Source: Tropicimonas marinistellae
GTDB lineage: Bacteria > Pseudomonadota > Alphaproteobacteria > Rhodobacterales > Rhodobacteraceae
Assembly (NCBI RefSeq): GCF_001509585.1
Contig: NZ_LNCI01000003.1
Span: 434,001 to 498,000, forward strand
Direction of reading: 5' to 3'
Length of the DNA stretch: 64,000 bases
Every line of letters begins with the position of its first letter. The first letter of the stretch is position 1. This document shows, one piece after another, positions 8,031 through 17,962 of the stretch. The notes beneath the pieces are model-generated. The model worked only from the letters and a program-made list of their open reading frames with translations, ran no database searches and was not told the DNA's origin. The position numbers were made by a program, and so were the translations under genes.

Positions 8031-9101
8031 ATGGCCCAGAAGATTCCCGCAACTGTCGTCACCGGCTTCCTTGGAGCAGGCAAGACGACGTTAATCCGCC
8101 ACTTGCTCGATGCGGCGAATGGCAAGCGGATTGCGCTGATTATCAACGAATTCGGAGATCTCGGTGTCGATGGCGAGATCCTGAAAGGGTGTGGCGTGGA
8201 AGGATGCCGGGACGAGGACGTGGTGGAGCTGTCCAACGGTTGCATCTGCTGCACCGTGGCGGAGGATTTCCTGCCGGCGATGCAAAAGCTGGTGGAACGC
8301 GATGACGCCCCCGACCACATCGTCATCGAAACCTCCGGGCTCGCCCTGCCGCAACCGTTGGTGCGTGCATTCAACTGGCCCGATATCCGCACCCGTGTGA
8401 CGGTCGACGGAGTCGTCGCTGTGGTGGATGGTCCGGCGCTCGAGGCCGGCAGGTTTGCCGCAAACGAAACCGCGGTGGACGCGCAACGGGCGGCCGACGA
8501 GACAATCGACCATGAAACGCCCTTGTCGGAGCTCTTCGAAGATCAGCTCGCCTGCGCGGACATGGTCGTGGTCAACAAGGCAGACCTGCTGGGCGGCACC
8601 GCCGCAGACGCCCTTGTGACGCGTCTGCGCGACGAGGTACGGGCTGGCGTCTCGGTGCTGCAATCGGAAATGGGGATGGTCGACGCCGCCGTTCTTCTCG
8701 GCCTTGGTGTCGGAGCGGAAGATGACATGGATGGACGGCACGAGTTGCACCACCACCATCATCATCATGATGACGACGACGAACACGACCATGACGACGA
8801 ACACGCGCATGGCCACGACGAGTTCGAGAGCTTCGTGGTTTCGCGCGCCGAGATTGCCGACCCGACAGCCTTTGCCGAACACGTGGCCGAGGTAATCCGC
8901 ACGCACGACATCCTGCGGCTGAAGGGGTTTGCGGCCGTTACCGGAAAACCCATGCGGCTCGCCATGCAGGCGGTCGGGCCGCGGATCGACAGTTATTTCG
9001 ACCGTCCCTTCGGGTCCGGTGAACCGCGCGAGACCCGTCTGGTGGTGATCGGGCAGGCCGGATTGGACCGCGCAGCGATTGAAAAGGCACTGGTGGCGTG
9101 A
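8031..9101 (+). CDS. cobW: CobW-type GTPase metallochaperone
   Basis: COG0523 G3E-family GTPase thought to supply cobalt for cobaltochelatase. The 356-aa product starts VVTGFLGAGKTTLIRHLL (P-loop), followed by NEFGDLGVDGEIL and the metal-site motif GCICC near residue 75, then the NKAD GTPase specificity motif. Around residues 240-265 there is a loop of histidines and aspartates (HHHHHHHDDDDEHDHDDEHA), a likely metal-storage or binding stretch. The ATG at 8031 follows AAGGAG at 8017-8022, directly below the riboswitch. Upstream in-frame sequence is riboswitch RNA, not protein. Confidence 0.95.
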   Translation: MAQKIPATVVTGFLGAGKTTLIRHLLDAANGKRIALIINEFGDLGVDGEILKGCGVEGCRDEDVVELSNGCICCTVAEDFLPAMQKLVERDDAPDHIVIETSGLALPQPLVRAFNWPDIRTRVTVDGVVAVVDGPALEAGRFAANETAVDAQRAADETIDHETPLSELFEDQLACADMVVVNKADLLGGTAADALVTRLRDEVRAGVSVLQSEMGMVDAAVLLGLGVGAEDDMDGRHELHHHHHHHDDDDEHDHDDEHAHGHDEFESFVVSRAEIADPTAFAEHVAEVIRTHDILRLKGFAAVTGKPMRLAMQAVGPRIDSYFDRPFGSGEPRETRLVVIGQAGLDRAAIEKALVA

Positions 9102-9553
9102 CCGGCCACGCTATTCGCCGGGCCGACCCGCGCGAGCCCGGCGCTACCGCGTTGCTCCTGGCCAGTCAGGCAATCATGCACGCGACGTCGCCGCCGGAAG
9201 CCCGGAATTATCTTCCGATCGAGAAACTTGTCGCGCCTGATATCCATTTCTTTGTTGCCGAGTGCGAAGCGGACGCCCGCGGTTGCATCGCGCTGGCGAT
9301 CCGGGACGGGTATTGCGAGCTGAAATCCATGTTCGTGCGCGAGGATGTCCGCGGCTCCGGGCTCGCCGACGCATTGCTTGCGCATGCGGAGGCCGAGGCA
9401 CGAGAGGTGGGCTGCGGCACGATGCGTCTGGAGACGGGTACGGGGCTGAAGGCGGCACTGCGGTTTTATGAGCGGAACGGATACCGGTTCTGCGGCTCGT
9501 TTGACGATTACACGCCGACCCCCTGGAGCCTCTACATGGAAAAGGCGCTCTGA
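9098..9553 (+). CDS. GNAT-family N-acetyltransferase
   Basis: A 151-aa acetyltransferase of the GNAT fold. The acetyl-CoA loop is visible as VREDVRGSGLADALLAHAEAEA (residues about 75-96), followed by LRFYERNGYRFCGSF, the usual C-terminal strand and helix. Its GTG start overlaps the cobW stop (GTGA), and its TGA overlaps the cobN ATG (TGATG), so it is embedded in the cobalamin operon. The substrate is unknown. A GNAT gene at this position could be a passenger or could modify a cobalamin intermediate or protein, but nothing in the sequence decides. Confidence 0.85.
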   Translation: MTGHAIRRADPREPGATALLLASQAIMHATSPPEARNYLPIEKLVAPDIHFFVAECEADARGCIALAIRDGYCELKSMFVREDVRGSGLADALLAHAEAEAREVGCGTMRLETGTGLKAALRFYERNGYRFCGSFDDYTPTPWSLYMEKAL

Positions 9554-12500
9554 TGCATCTTCTAGCCGCCATCCCCGGCCAGGTTTCCGACGGTAGCGAG
9601 CCGATCGATCCGGGGCAGACGCCCGCCGACGTGATCTTCCTTTCGGCGGCCGACACCGAGCTGGCGGCGCTTTCGGAGGCCCGCCAGGTGCTGGGCGACG
9701 CGGCGCCGGAGTTGCGTCTGGCCAATCTCTCCTGGCTCTCGCATCCCTTCTCGGTGGACAAGTACATCGGCGACACGGCGGAAGGCGCTCGGCTTGTCAT
9801 AGCACGCGTGTTGGGCGGTGGGGCTTATTGGTCCTATGCGGTGGAGCAATTGTCGGCCCGGTTGAGGGCGGCCGGCGTCGCAGTGGCACTTCTGCCCGGC
9901 GACGACAAACCCGATCCGGACTTGCTGGCGCTCTCCACTGTGTCGACGGATGACTGGCACGCGCTCTGGGCCTATTGCGTCGAAGGTGGACCGGAGAATG
10001 CCGCCAACCTGCTGCGTCTGGCGGGTCACATGCTGGGGAAGGGCGATCGGCCTGCGGCGGCCGAACCGCTTCTGAGGGCCGGTTTCTACTGGCCGGGAGA
10101 GACACGGGCAGATCTGGCGACGCTGAAAGCCCATTGGACCGAGGGTGCGCCCGTTGCTGCGATCACCTTCTACCGCGCCCTGCTGCAAGGGGCGGGGCTT
10201 CATCCGATAAACCAGCTCGTGAAGGCGTTGCTGCGGCGCGGTCTGAACCCGCTGCCTGTCTTCGTGGCGTCCTTGAAGGATCCGGTATCGGTCGCAACAC
10301 TCGAGGGAATATTCGCGGATGCGCCGCCAGCGGTGGTGCTGAATGCGACCAGTTTTGCCGTCTCGTCGCCCGATCCCGGCACATGGCGGGACGGGAGGAA
10401 GCCGACGGTGCTCGATGTGCCGGGGGCGCCAGTGCTGCAGGTCGTTCTGTCGGGCGGTGCCGAGGAGACCTGGGAAAAGAGCGACAGCGGATTGGGAGCG
10501 CGCGACATCGCGATGAACGTGGCATTGCCAGAGGTAGACGGCAGGGTGCTCGCGCGCGCGATCAGCTTCAAATCGGAGGCGTATTTCGACGATGCGACGC
10601 AATGCGCAATCGCATCCTACCGTGCCCGTGGAGACCGCGTGCAATTCGTGGCGGAACTTGCGGCAGGCTGGGCGCGGCTGGCACGTACTCCTGCGGCGGA
10701 GCGGCGGGTCGCGCTGATCCTCGCCAATTACCCCAACAAGGACGGCCGGCTTGCGAACGGCGTCGGGCTCGACACGCCAGCGGCAACAGTCGGTGTCTTG
10801 AAGGCGCTCAAGAGTGCCGGATACCGCGTTGAAAAAGAATCGGAAAGCTCCGACGGATTGATGCAGGCCGTGCTGGCTGGACCGACAAACTGGCTGACCG
10901 AACGCGCGCAGCGGACGGGCGGCGTGCAATTGTCGCTGGAGGCCTATCGCAATGCCTACGACGCATTGCCTCTTGAGGTCCGGACCCAGGTGGAGGACCG
11001 TTGGGGCTTGCCGGAAACCGATCCATTTTGCGATGGCGTCGCGTTTGCCTTGTCAGTGCTGGATTTCGGCAATGTCGTGGTCGGCGTGCAGCCGGCACGC
11101 GGCTACAACATCGACCCTGAGGAAACGTATCACGCGCCGGATCTTGTCCCGCCGCACAACTACCTCGCGTTCTACTTCTGGCTGCGAAACAGCTTTGGCA
11201 CGCAAGCAATTGTTCACATGGGAAAACACGGAAATCTTGAGTGGTTGCCGGGCAAGGCGGTTGCTCTCTCCGAAAGGTGTTTCCCCGAAGTTGCGGTCGG
11301 GCCGCTTCCGCATGTCTATCCGTTCATTGTCAACGACCCGGGCGAAGGTACCCAGGCCAAGCGGCGCGCACAGGCAGTGATCGTCGATCATCTTACGCCA
11401 CCGCTGACACGAGCCGAGAGCTATGGCCCCATGCGCGATCTCGAAGTGCTGGTGGACGAGTACTACCAGGCGGCCGGTGTGGATGCCCGGCGGGTCGACT
11501 ACCTGCGCAAGGAAATCCTGTCGCTCATGGAAGCCACCGGGCTCGACGCGGATGCCGGTGTAGTCACGGGGGATGACACCGACAGCCGGTTAAGGAAGCT
11601 CGATGCCTATCTCTGCGAGTTGAAGGAGAGCCAGATCCGCGACGGGTTGCATATCTTTGGGCGGGCACCGGAGGGGCGTCTGGCGCGGGATCTGATCGTA
11701 GCGCTCACACGGGTGCCGCGCGCGACCGGAAACGGTGGCGACGCATCGCTCATCCGGGCGCTTGCTACGGACTTCGGACTGAACTTCGATCCGCTCGACT
11801 GCGATCTGGCGGCACCGTGGGACGGACCCAGACCCGGTGCGATTGCGACGCTGGATGTTTCGCCTGCTGACGCAGACGACCCGCCGGGGCGGAAGGCGGG
11901 CGCGCTGCGCGCGCCCGCCTTCCGCCCCTCGTCGCGATCTCCGACAGGAGAGCGCAACCTCTGGCGCAGCCATGGCGACACGGTGGAACGGTTGGAGTTC
12001 TTCGCGGCCCGTTTGGTCGAAGGACATGCCGCGGCACCGGGCACTGCCTCGGCCGCCGTACTCCATGAGATCGAGACGCGGGTGCGCCCGGCAGTGGAGG
12101 CGTCCGGCGCCGGCGAGATGGCCGGGCTCCTCGCTGCGCTCGACGGTCGTTTCGTTGCGCCTGGCCCATCGGGCGCGCCAACGCGGGGGCGTCTCGATGT
12201 GTTGCCCACCGGTCGCAATTTCTTTTCGGTCGACAGTCGTGCGATTCCGACCCGGGCTGCTTGGGAACTCGGTTGGAAATCGGCCGCGCGACTGATCGAC
12301 CGACATGTGCAGGATCAAGGCGATTGGCCGCGGGCCATCGCGCTGACGGCCTGGGGAACAGCCAATATGCGAACCGGCGGTGACGACATCGCCCAGGCAC
12401 TGGCACTGATGGGCGCAAAACCCGTCTGGGACGAGATGTCCGGCCGCGTGACGGGGTTCGAGATCCTGCCCGCAAGCGTCCTCGGTCGACCGCGCGTGGA

Positions 12501-13368
12501 TGTCACGTTTCGGGTTTCCGGCTTTTTCCGGGATGCCTTCCCGGCACAGGTCGATCTCGTGGCGTCTGCCGCGCGCGCTGTCATGGAGTTGGACGAAGCG
12601 GAGGCCGACAATCCTGCCGCCGCCCGCTACCGCCGGGAACGTTCGACGGTTGGCGCCGCGCGTGCCGGCTATCGCGTCTTCGGCTCGAAGCCTGGCGCCT
12701 ATGGGGCTGGCTTGCAGGCGATGATCGACGAGCGGCTCTGGCGCGACAAGGGCGATCTGGCGGAGGCCTACCTTTCATGGGGTGGCTATGCGTATGGAGA
12801 GGGCGCGGAGGGACGCCCGGCAACGGACGATCTCGCATCGCGACTCGGGCAGACAGACGCGGTGGTCCAGAACCAGGACAACCGCGAGCACGATCTTCTG
12901 GACAGCGATGATTACTACCAGTTCGAAGGCGGACTGGCGGCAACGGTAGAGCATTTGCGAGGATCGGCGCCGCGTGTCTACCACACCGATCACTCCCGGC
13001 CCGAACGGCCGGTGATCCGGACATTGGATGAAGAGATCGGACGGGTGGTGCGCGCGCGCGCCGCAAATCCGAAGTGGATCGCGGGCGTGAAGCGCCACGG
13101 ATACAAGGGTGCGTTCGAGATGGCCGCAACGGTCGACTACCTGTTCGCGTTCGCCGCGACGACAGGCGCGGTTCGGGACCATCATTTCGATCTCGTGTAC
13201 GAGGCCTATCTGGATGACGACGCCACCTGTGCATTTATAGCCGACGTCAATGCCCCGGCGCTGCGGGAGATGGCGGAACGCTTCGAGGAAGCGATCGAAC
13301 GTGGCCTGTGGGTCCCGCGCTCCAACTCCGCCCGCGCAAGACTGGCCGAACTGTCGAGATCGGTGTGA
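9553..13368 (+). CDS. cobN: Cobaltochelatase subunit CobN
   Basis: Large subunit of the ATP-dependent aerobic cobaltochelatase that inserts Co(II) into hydrogenobyrinic acid a,c-diamide together with CobS and CobT, which are not in this window. The 1271-aa length is normal. Family blocks visible include FWLRNSFGTQAIVHMGKHGNLEWLPGKA (about residues 540-567), ALTAWGTANMRTGGDDIAQAL (about 931-951) and SGFFRDAFPAQVDLV (about 985-1000). Residues 778-792 are encoded by a 43-bp perfect palindrome (11886-11928) in a linker between conserved blocks and read as low-complexity RKAGALRAPAF, so they look inserted. Confidence 0.96.
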   Translation: MHLLAAIPGQVSDGSEPIDPGQTPADVIFLSAADTELAALSEARQVLGDAAPELRLANLSWLSHPFSVDKYIGDTAEGARLVIARVLGGGAYWSYAVEQLSARLRAAGVAVALLPGDDKPDPDLLALSTVSTDDWHALWAYCVEGGPENAANLLRLAGHMLGKGDRPAAAEPLLRAGFYWPGETRADLATLKAHWTEGAPVAAITFYRALLQGAGLHPINQLVKALLRRGLNPLPVFVASLKDPVSVATLEGIFADAPPAVVLNATSFAVSSPDPGTWRDGRKPTVLDVPGAPVLQVVLSGGAEETWEKSDSGLGARDIAMNVALPEVDGRVLARAISFKSEAYFDDATQCAIASYRARGDRVQFVAELAAGWARLARTPAAERRVALILANYPNKDGRLANGVGLDTPAATVGVLKALKSAGYRVEKESESSDGLMQAVLAGPTNWLTERAQRTGGVQLSLEAYRNAYDALPLEVRTQVEDRWGLPETDPFCDGVAFALSVLDFGNVVVGVQPARGYNIDPEETYHAPDLVPPHNYLAFYFWLRNSFGTQAIVHMGKHGNLEWLPGKAVALSERCFPEVAVGPLPHVYPFIVNDPGEGTQAKRRAQAVIVDHLTPPLTRAESYGPMRDLEVLVDEYYQAAGVDARRVDYLRKEILSLMEATGLDADAGVVTGDDTDSRLRKLDAYLCELKESQIRDGLHIFGRAPEGRLARDLIVALTRVPRATGNGGDASLIRALATDFGLNFDPLDCDLAAPWDGPRPGAIATLDVSPADADDPPGRKAGALRAPAFRPSSRSPTGERNLWRSHGDTVERLEFFAARLVEGHAAAPGTASAAVLHEIETRVRPAVEASGAGEMAGLLAALDGRFVAPGPSGAPTRGRLDVLPTGRNFFSVDSRAIPTRAAWELGWKSAARLIDRHVQDQGDWPRAIALTAWGTANMRTGGDDIAQALALMGAKPVWDEMSGRVTGFEILPASVLGRPRVDVTFRVSGFFRDAFPAQVDLVASAARAVMELDEAEADNPAAARYRRERSTVGAARAGYRVFGSKPGAYGAGLQAMIDERLWRDKGDLAEAYLSWGGYAYGEGAEGRPATDDLASRLGQTDAVVQNQDNREHDLLDSDDYYQFEGGLAATVEHLRGSAPRVYHTDHSRPERPVIRTLDEEIGRVVRARAANPKWIAGVKRHGYKGAFEMAATVDYLFAFAATTGAVRDHHFDLVYEAYLDDDATCAFIADVNAPALREMAERFEEAIERGLWVPRSNSARARLAELSRSV
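11886..11928. repeat. Perfect 19-bp-arm palindrome inside cobN
   Basis: Arm GGGGCGGAAGGCGGGCGCG at 11886-11904, loop CTGCG, and the exact reverse complement at 11910-11928. It sits in frame in cobN, in a region encoding low-complexity sequence between conserved blocks. It resembles a mobile REP-like hairpin tolerated inside a gene. No second copy was seen in the window. Confidence 0.85.
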
Positions 13369-13501
13369 CACGAGAGCGGAAGGATGTGGGTGTGCAATCG
13401 ATAATAGCCGGATTTCCAACTAGGCATGCAACCCGAAGTGCCGGATGGCCGGTATTTGCCGCATGGTCCCGACGTCATGTGGTCCACGGGAAGACCGCCT
13501 G

Positions 13502-13909
13502 ATGGATCGCGGTCACTGCCTGTGTGGAAACGTGCGGTGGGAAACAGATGGCGCGCGCCTCTGGTCCGGCTATTGCCATTGCGAAAGCTGCCGACGCAAT
13601 TGTGCGGCTCCGGTTGCTGCTTTCTTCGGTGTCGAAGACGGCCATTGGCGTTGGGTGGGCATCGCGCCCGCACGCTACACATCGACCCCGGACGTCACGC
13701 GGTACTTCTGCGCAAACTGCGGAACACCCGTCGCCTATGCATCCAAGCGCTTCCCGGGAGAAACCCATTTCTATGCCGCGGGTCTGGATACCCCCGCGGC
13801 ATTTGAGCCGGAATTCCATGTCCACTACGCCGAACACGTGCCGTGGATGATCGTCGCGGACGACTTGCCGCGCTATCCTCACGGCGGAAACGAGGGAGAA
13901 CCCGAATGA
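13502..13909 (+). CDS. GFA-family (Mss4-like) zinc protein
   Basis: A 135-aa protein of the glutathione-dependent formaldehyde-activating/CENP-V family. Zinc-binding cysteines are visible in order: CLCGNVRW, YCHCESCRRNC and FCANCGTPVAY. The protein ends FHVHYAEHVPWMIVADDLPRYPHGG, typical of the family. The ATG at 13502 is preferred; the open frame to 13445 adds residues without similarity. The last codons overlap cobO in an ATGA, so it belongs to the same transcript. Most members have no proven activity, and no cobalamin role is known to me. Confidence 0.85.
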   Translation: MDRGHCLCGNVRWETDGARLWSGYCHCESCRRNCAAPVAAFFGVEDGHWRWVGIAPARYTSTPDVTRYFCANCGTPVAYASKRFPGETHFYAAGLDTPAAFEPEFHVHYAEHVPWMIVADDLPRYPHGGNEGEPE

Positions 13910-14514
13910 CCGACGACACAGACCGCCACAACGCCAAGATGGCCAAGAAGAAGGCCGCGCGGGACAAGATCATGGCGACGAAGACGGAGGAGAAGGGGCT
14001 TGTCATCATTCACACCGGAAAGGGAAAAGGCAAATCCTCGGCCGCTTTCGGCATGATCTTCCGCTGTATCGCCCATGGCATGCCCTGCGCGGTGGTGCAG
14101 TTCATCAAGGGAGGCATGGAAACCGGCGAGCGAGCATTGATCCAAGCCCATTTCGCGGAAGCATGCCCGTTCTACACCATGGGCGAAGGGTTCACCTGGG
14201 AGACCCAGGACAGATCGCGCGACATCGAGATGGCGCAGGCCGCCTGGGCCAAGGCACAGGATCTCATACTCGATCCGACGAACCGGATGGTATTGCTTGA
14301 CGAGATCAACATTGCTTTGCGCTACGAGTACATCGACGTAACCGAGGTGGTTCGCTTTTTGCAGGAGAAGAAGCCCCCGATGACCCACGTTGTGCTGACC
14401 GGGCGCAATGCCAAGGAGGAACTGATCGAGATCGCCGACCTGGTCACAGAAATGGAGCTGCTGAAGCACCCGTTCCGCTCTGGGGTCAAGGCCCAGGCGG
14501 GGGTGGAGTACTGA
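13906..14514 (+). CDS. cobO: Cob(I)alamin adenosyltransferase (CobO/BtuR type)
   Basis: Transfers the adenosyl group of ATP to the corrin cobalt. The 202-aa product has the family P-loop HTGKGKGKSSAAFG (about residues 37-50), then GFTWETQDRSRD, LLDEINIALRY and HVVLTGRNAKEELIEIADLVTEM, all in the CobA/CobO order. The start at 13906 makes an ATGA with the preceding stop. It is followed after a 73-bp spacer by cobQ. Confidence 0.96.
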   Translation: MTDDTDRHNAKMAKKKAARDKIMATKTEEKGLVIIHTGKGKGKSSAAFGMIFRCIAHGMPCAVVQFIKGGMETGERALIQAHFAEACPFYTMGEGFTWETQDRSRDIEMAQAAWAKAQDLILDPTNRMVLLDEINIALRYEYIDVTEVVRFLQEKKPPMTHVVLTGRNAKEELIEIADLVTEMELLKHPFRSGVKAQAGVEY

Positions 14515-14587
14515 TGGCGTTCGGGGCGGCGGAGACCGTATCCAGAACTCAGGTGCATGAATATCGAAGTTCTTGCGTAGGACGGCC

Positions 14588-16048
14588 GTGACGCGCGCCC
14601 TGATGATCCAGGGCGCCGGCTCCAATGTCGGCAAATCGCTGCTGGTCGCGGGATTGGCGCGAGCCTTCACCCGACGCGGTTTGGCAGTCCGGCCCTTCAA
14701 GTCGCAGAACATGTCCAACAATGCGGCGGTAACGGCAGATGGGGGAGAGATCGGGCGGGCGCAGGCTCTGCAGGCGCTTGCCTGTGGGGTCGAGCCAATG
14801 ACCGACATGAATCCGGTGCTGTTGAAGCCGGAGACAGACACCGGCGCCCAGGTCGTCGTGCAGGGGCGGCGGGTCGGGTCGTTGCGTGCGCGGGAGTATT
14901 CGAGGGCGAAATCCTCCCTCATGGAGCCGGTGCTGGAGAGTTTTCGGCGCTTGTCAACCGAGGCGGATTTGATGCTCGTGGAAGGCGCAGGCAGTCCTGC
15001 GGAGGTAAACCTGCGGGCCGGTGATATTGCGAATATGGGATTTGCACGGGCGGCGCACGTGCCGGTGCTGCTCGTTGGCGACATCGACCGGGGCGGGGTC
15101 ATCGCGCAGATCGTCGGGACACAGGCGGTAATCGACCCGGCCGATGCGGAAATGATATGTGGCTTTGCAATCAACAAGTTTCGCGGTGATCCGCGCCTGT
15201 TCGACGACGGATATCGAGAGATCGCGGCGCGGACTGGCTGGAAGGGGCTCGGCGTCCTGCCGTGGTACGAAAATGCGCATCGGCTGCCGGCCGAGGACGC
15301 GCTCGACCTGGCGTCCGGACCGGGCGGCGGCCCGTTTCACGTCGTGTGCCCGGTGCTGTCTCGCATCGCCAATTTCGACGATCTGGACCCACTGAAGCTG
15401 GAGCCGGATGTGCGGCTGACGATGGTGCGGGCGGGCTCCGCGTTGCCGGGAGATGCGGATCTGGTGATCCTGCCGGGCACGAAATCGACCCGCGGCGACC
15501 TGGCCTTTCTGCGCGCACAGGGCTGGGACATCGACCTGGCCGGACATGTTCGCCGCGGAGGTGCGGTGTTGGGACTGTGCGGCGGCTATCAGATGTTGGG
15601 GCGTAAAGTTCTCGATCCAGAGGGGCTGGAGGGCGACCCCGGCGAAACCCAAGGGCTCGGCTTGCTCGATATCGAGACGATCATGGTGCCCGACAAGAGG
15701 TTGACCCGCGTGGTGGCCAGTCATGTTCCGTCGGGGGCGGGGTTTTCGGGCTACGAGATCCATATCGGTCGCAGCGACGGTCCGGACAGGGCGCGGCCCT
15801 TCGCCTCGGTGGACGGACGCGATGAAGGGGCCATGTCACCTGATGGCCGGGTCATGGGAAGCTACCTGCACGGGTTGTTTGCTTCCGACGGGTTTCGCAG
15901 CGCATTCCTTGCGTCCCTCGGTGCTACCGCTTCCGGTCTGTCCCACGGTGCGGCCGTGGAAACTGCGTTGGACGAACTTGCGGTCCATCTGGAGACGCAT
16001 ATGGACATTGATGCGCTGTTGGAGATGGCGGGCCCGGTGACTTCATAG
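14588..16048 (+). CDS. cobQ: Cobyric acid synthase
   Basis: Amidates side chains b, d, e and g of adenosylcobyrinic acid diamide using glutamine and ATP. The 486-aa product starts [17 protein letters not shown] with the P-loop-like element, then [19 protein letters not shown]. It ends in a GATase domain with the nucleophile cysteine in [11 protein letters not shown] (about residue 337) and YLHGLF near residue 427. I use the GTG at 14588, which reproduces the usual MTRALM N-terminus; a TTG at 14573 is also in frame. This is the last forward gene of the riboswitch operon. Confidence 0.95.
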   Translation: MTRALMIQGAGSNVGKSLLVAGLARAFTRRGLAVRPFKSQNMSNNAAVTADGGEIGRAQALQALACGVEPMTDMNPVLLKPETDTGAQVVVQGRRVGSLRAREYSRAKSSLMEPVLESFRRLSTEADLMLVEGAGSPAEVNLRAGDIANMGFARAAHVPVLLVGDIDRGGVIAQIVGTQAVIDPADAEMICGFAINKFRGDPRLFDDGYREIAARTGWKGLGVLPWYENAHRLPAEDALDLASGPGGGPFHVVCPVLSRIANFDDLDPLKLEPDVRLTMVRAGSALPGDADLVILPGTKSTRGDLAFLRAQGWDIDLAGHVRRGGAVLGLCGGYQMLGRKVLDPEGLEGDPGETQGLGLLDIETIMVPDKRLTRVVASHVPSGAGFSGYEIHIGRSDGPDRARPFASVDGRDEGAMSPDGRVMGSYLHGLFASDGFRSAFLASLGATASGLSHGAAVETALDELAVHLETHMDIDALLEMAGPVTS

Positions 16049-16117
16049 AGGACCGCACGGGAACGATCGGCTTCCCAGAGACGGCATGGCAAGGTCGGCG
16101 TCGGACGGAATTTTCGC

Positions 16118-16480
16118 TCAATCCACGGGCGGGACGCGGGCAACGAAATGGCCTTTCACTCCTGTTGGCCATTGCCGGTAAGGCACGCTGCCCGTGTCGC
16201 TTTCCGCATACAGGCGTGCGTAGCCGGCGAGCGCTTCGGCGTCCTCATTGGTTCCATCGAAACGTCCGAGCACATACGTCATCTTTCCGGTGGCCGTGAT
16301 CGCCGCATTGCAGCCGTGCTCGCAGCCCATCAGGCAGGCCACCCCTCGCACGGACAGGCCGGGCTCGGACGCGGCGGCCGACTGCGCCCGTTGCAGGAAC
16401 GCCTCGCCGGCCGGGGTGCCCAGTTTGGTCTCGCGGTCTTTGCCGGTGCGGCACGTGGTGCAGATCGTGATCGTCGTCAT
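16118..16480 (-). CDS. DUF1636 metal-binding protein
   Basis: A 120-aa protein with the thioredoxin-like ferredoxin pattern of DUF1636: CTTCRTG near the N-terminus, then GVACLMGCEHGCNAAI near residue 50, giving five cysteines in the two clusters. Members of this family often sit beside cobalamin genes in alphaproteobacteria, suggesting metal or redox handling for corrin synthesis, but no reaction is established. It is on the reverse strand, convergent with cobQ. Confidence 0.85.
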   Translation of the reverse strand: MTTITICTTCRTGKDRETKLGTPAGEAFLQRAQSAAASEPGLSVRGVACLMGCEHGCNAAITATGKMTYVLGRFDGTNEDAEALAGYARLYAESDTGSVPYRQWPTGVKGHFVARVPPVD

Positions 16481-16567
16481 GATTGGCCTGGAACTATGTC
16501 ATCGGCCCTGATTGAAGCGTTCGGGCCCGACTGTCCAGTCTGCCGATGCGGAACGCTCCCCGCGCGC

Positions 16568-17815
16568 TCAGGGGAAGTCCGGAGCAGGCAGGACTCGACC
16601 GGTGCAATCGCCAAAGCCAATCCTGTATCCGTCACCGCGGGCTTCGCCCTGCAAGGTGAGCCTGTCGCCGTCTTCGATGAACGTTCGCGTAGTGCCGTCG
16701 CCCAGGGTCAGCGGTTCCTTGCCGCCCCAGGTGAGTTCCAGCAAGGAGCCATAGCTGTCTTTCTCCGGGCCTGAGATCGTGCCGGAGCCAAGCAGGTCGC
16801 CCACGCGCATCGCACAGCCCGAGGAGGCGTGATGCGCCAGCTGCTGGGCAGCGGAGTAGTACATCTCGCGGTAGTTCGTTCGGCTGATCGTGGTCGGGTT
16901 CTTTGCACCGTCAGGGCCAATCGTAACAGAAAGGTCGATGTCGTAGAGCATGGACCCGGGCTCCTCCAGGTATGGCAGGAGCGGCACCTCGCGTGGCGGG
17001 GTGGAGCGGCGGAAGGGCTCCAGCGCCGCTTTCGTCACGACCCATGGGCTGATCGAGGTTGCAAAGGCCTTGGCCTGGAACGGGCCGAGCGGCTGGTATT
17101 CCCATGCCTGAATGTCACGTGCGGACCAGTCGTTCAGGAGTACGTATCCGAAGATCATTGCATCCGCCTCGGCCACGCTGACCGGCGCGCCCATGGTCGA
17201 CGGCTGGCCGACGACCGCGCCCATCTCCAGTTCGATATCCAGCCGCTTGCAAGGTCCGAAACCGGGCACGTCCGCATCGGGCGCTTTCGTCTGCCCGACG
17301 GGCCGGTGGATGTCGGTCCCGGAGACGACAATCGTGGAGGCGCGTCCGTTATAGCCGATGGGTATGTGCAGCCAATTTGGGGGCAGGGCGTTTTCGGGAC
17401 CCCGGAACATGGTGCCGACGTTGAAGGCGTGCTGTCGGCCGGCGTAGAAATCTGTGTACTCGGCAACCCGGAATGGCAGATGCAGGCGCACCGAATCCAT
17501 CGGGTGCAGATAGGGTTCGATCATGCCGGCAGAGGGGCTGCCTTCGCCGAGGTAGCCGAAGAGGGTGGCGCGGATTGCCTCCCAGGCCTCCGGCCCCTTT
17601 TCCATGAAACTGTTGAGGGCGGGTTCTGTGAAGCCCATGCGTTTGAGCAGGCCGCCGCGTTCCATTGCGCCGAGGTCGAGTACCCGGTCGCCGATCGCCG
17701 TGCAGCAGCGCGGCGCAATGCCAGCAGTCGAAAACACGCCGAACGGCAGGTTGTTCATTGGGAAGGGGCACATAGGGTCGTTGGCCGTTTCGACCCAGCT
17801 ACGCAACAGGCTCAT
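16568..17815 (-). CDS. fahA: Fumarylacetoacetase
   Basis: Hydrolyses fumarylacetoacetate to fumarate and acetoacetate, the last step of the homogentisate/tyrosine route. The 415-aa product has the FAH active-site order: DFYAGRQHAFNVGTMFRG (metal Asp and catalytic His), DIELEMGAVVG (metal glutamates), LLNDWSARDIQAWEY, FATSISPWVV and GDLLGSGTISGPE. The ATG at 17815 follows an AGGAGGAC site; the frame is open to 17899 without similarity. Homogentisate dioxygenase, the usual partner, is not next to it. About 147 bp separate it from the DUF2783 gene. Confidence 0.95.
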   Translation of the reverse strand: MSLLRSWVETANDPMCPFPMNNLPFGVFSTAGIAPRCCTAIGDRVLDLGAMERGGLLKRMGFTEPALNSFMEKGPEAWEAIRATLFGYLGEGSPSAGMIEPYLHPMDSVRLHLPFRVAEYTDFYAGRQHAFNVGTMFRGPENALPPNWLHIPIGYNGRASTIVVSGTDIHRPVGQTKAPDADVPGFGPCKRLDIELEMGAVVGQPSTMGAPVSVAEADAMIFGYVLLNDWSARDIQAWEYQPLGPFQAKAFATSISPWVVTKAALEPFRRSTPPREVPLLPYLEEPGSMLYDIDLSVTIGPDGAKNPTTISRTNYREMYYSAAQQLAHHASSGCAMRVGDLLGSGTISGPEKDSYGSLLELTWGGKEPLTLGDGTTRTFIEDGDRLTLQGEARGDGYRIGFGDCTGRVLPAPDFP

Positions 17816-17962
17816 GAAAGTCCTCCTCTGGAATGCGGCAGGCAACTCGACAGGCGCGCTGTCAGTCACCCGCGTAAAAGGATCGTGCGCGCCGGCCAAT
17901 CAGGCAACACCTCTCCGGCCGCCTGCGGCAAGACGCTCGCCTCCGGTGATGCGCGCGATGGG

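Noticed and set aside
14514-14591. 25-codon frame after cobO (ATG overlapping the TGA)
   Set aside because: Too short, no ribosome site, no known counterpart; it overlaps the cobQ start.
13879-15177. 432-codon reverse frame over cobO and cobQ
   Set aside because: Antisense to two strongly recognised genes, with no recognisable motif.
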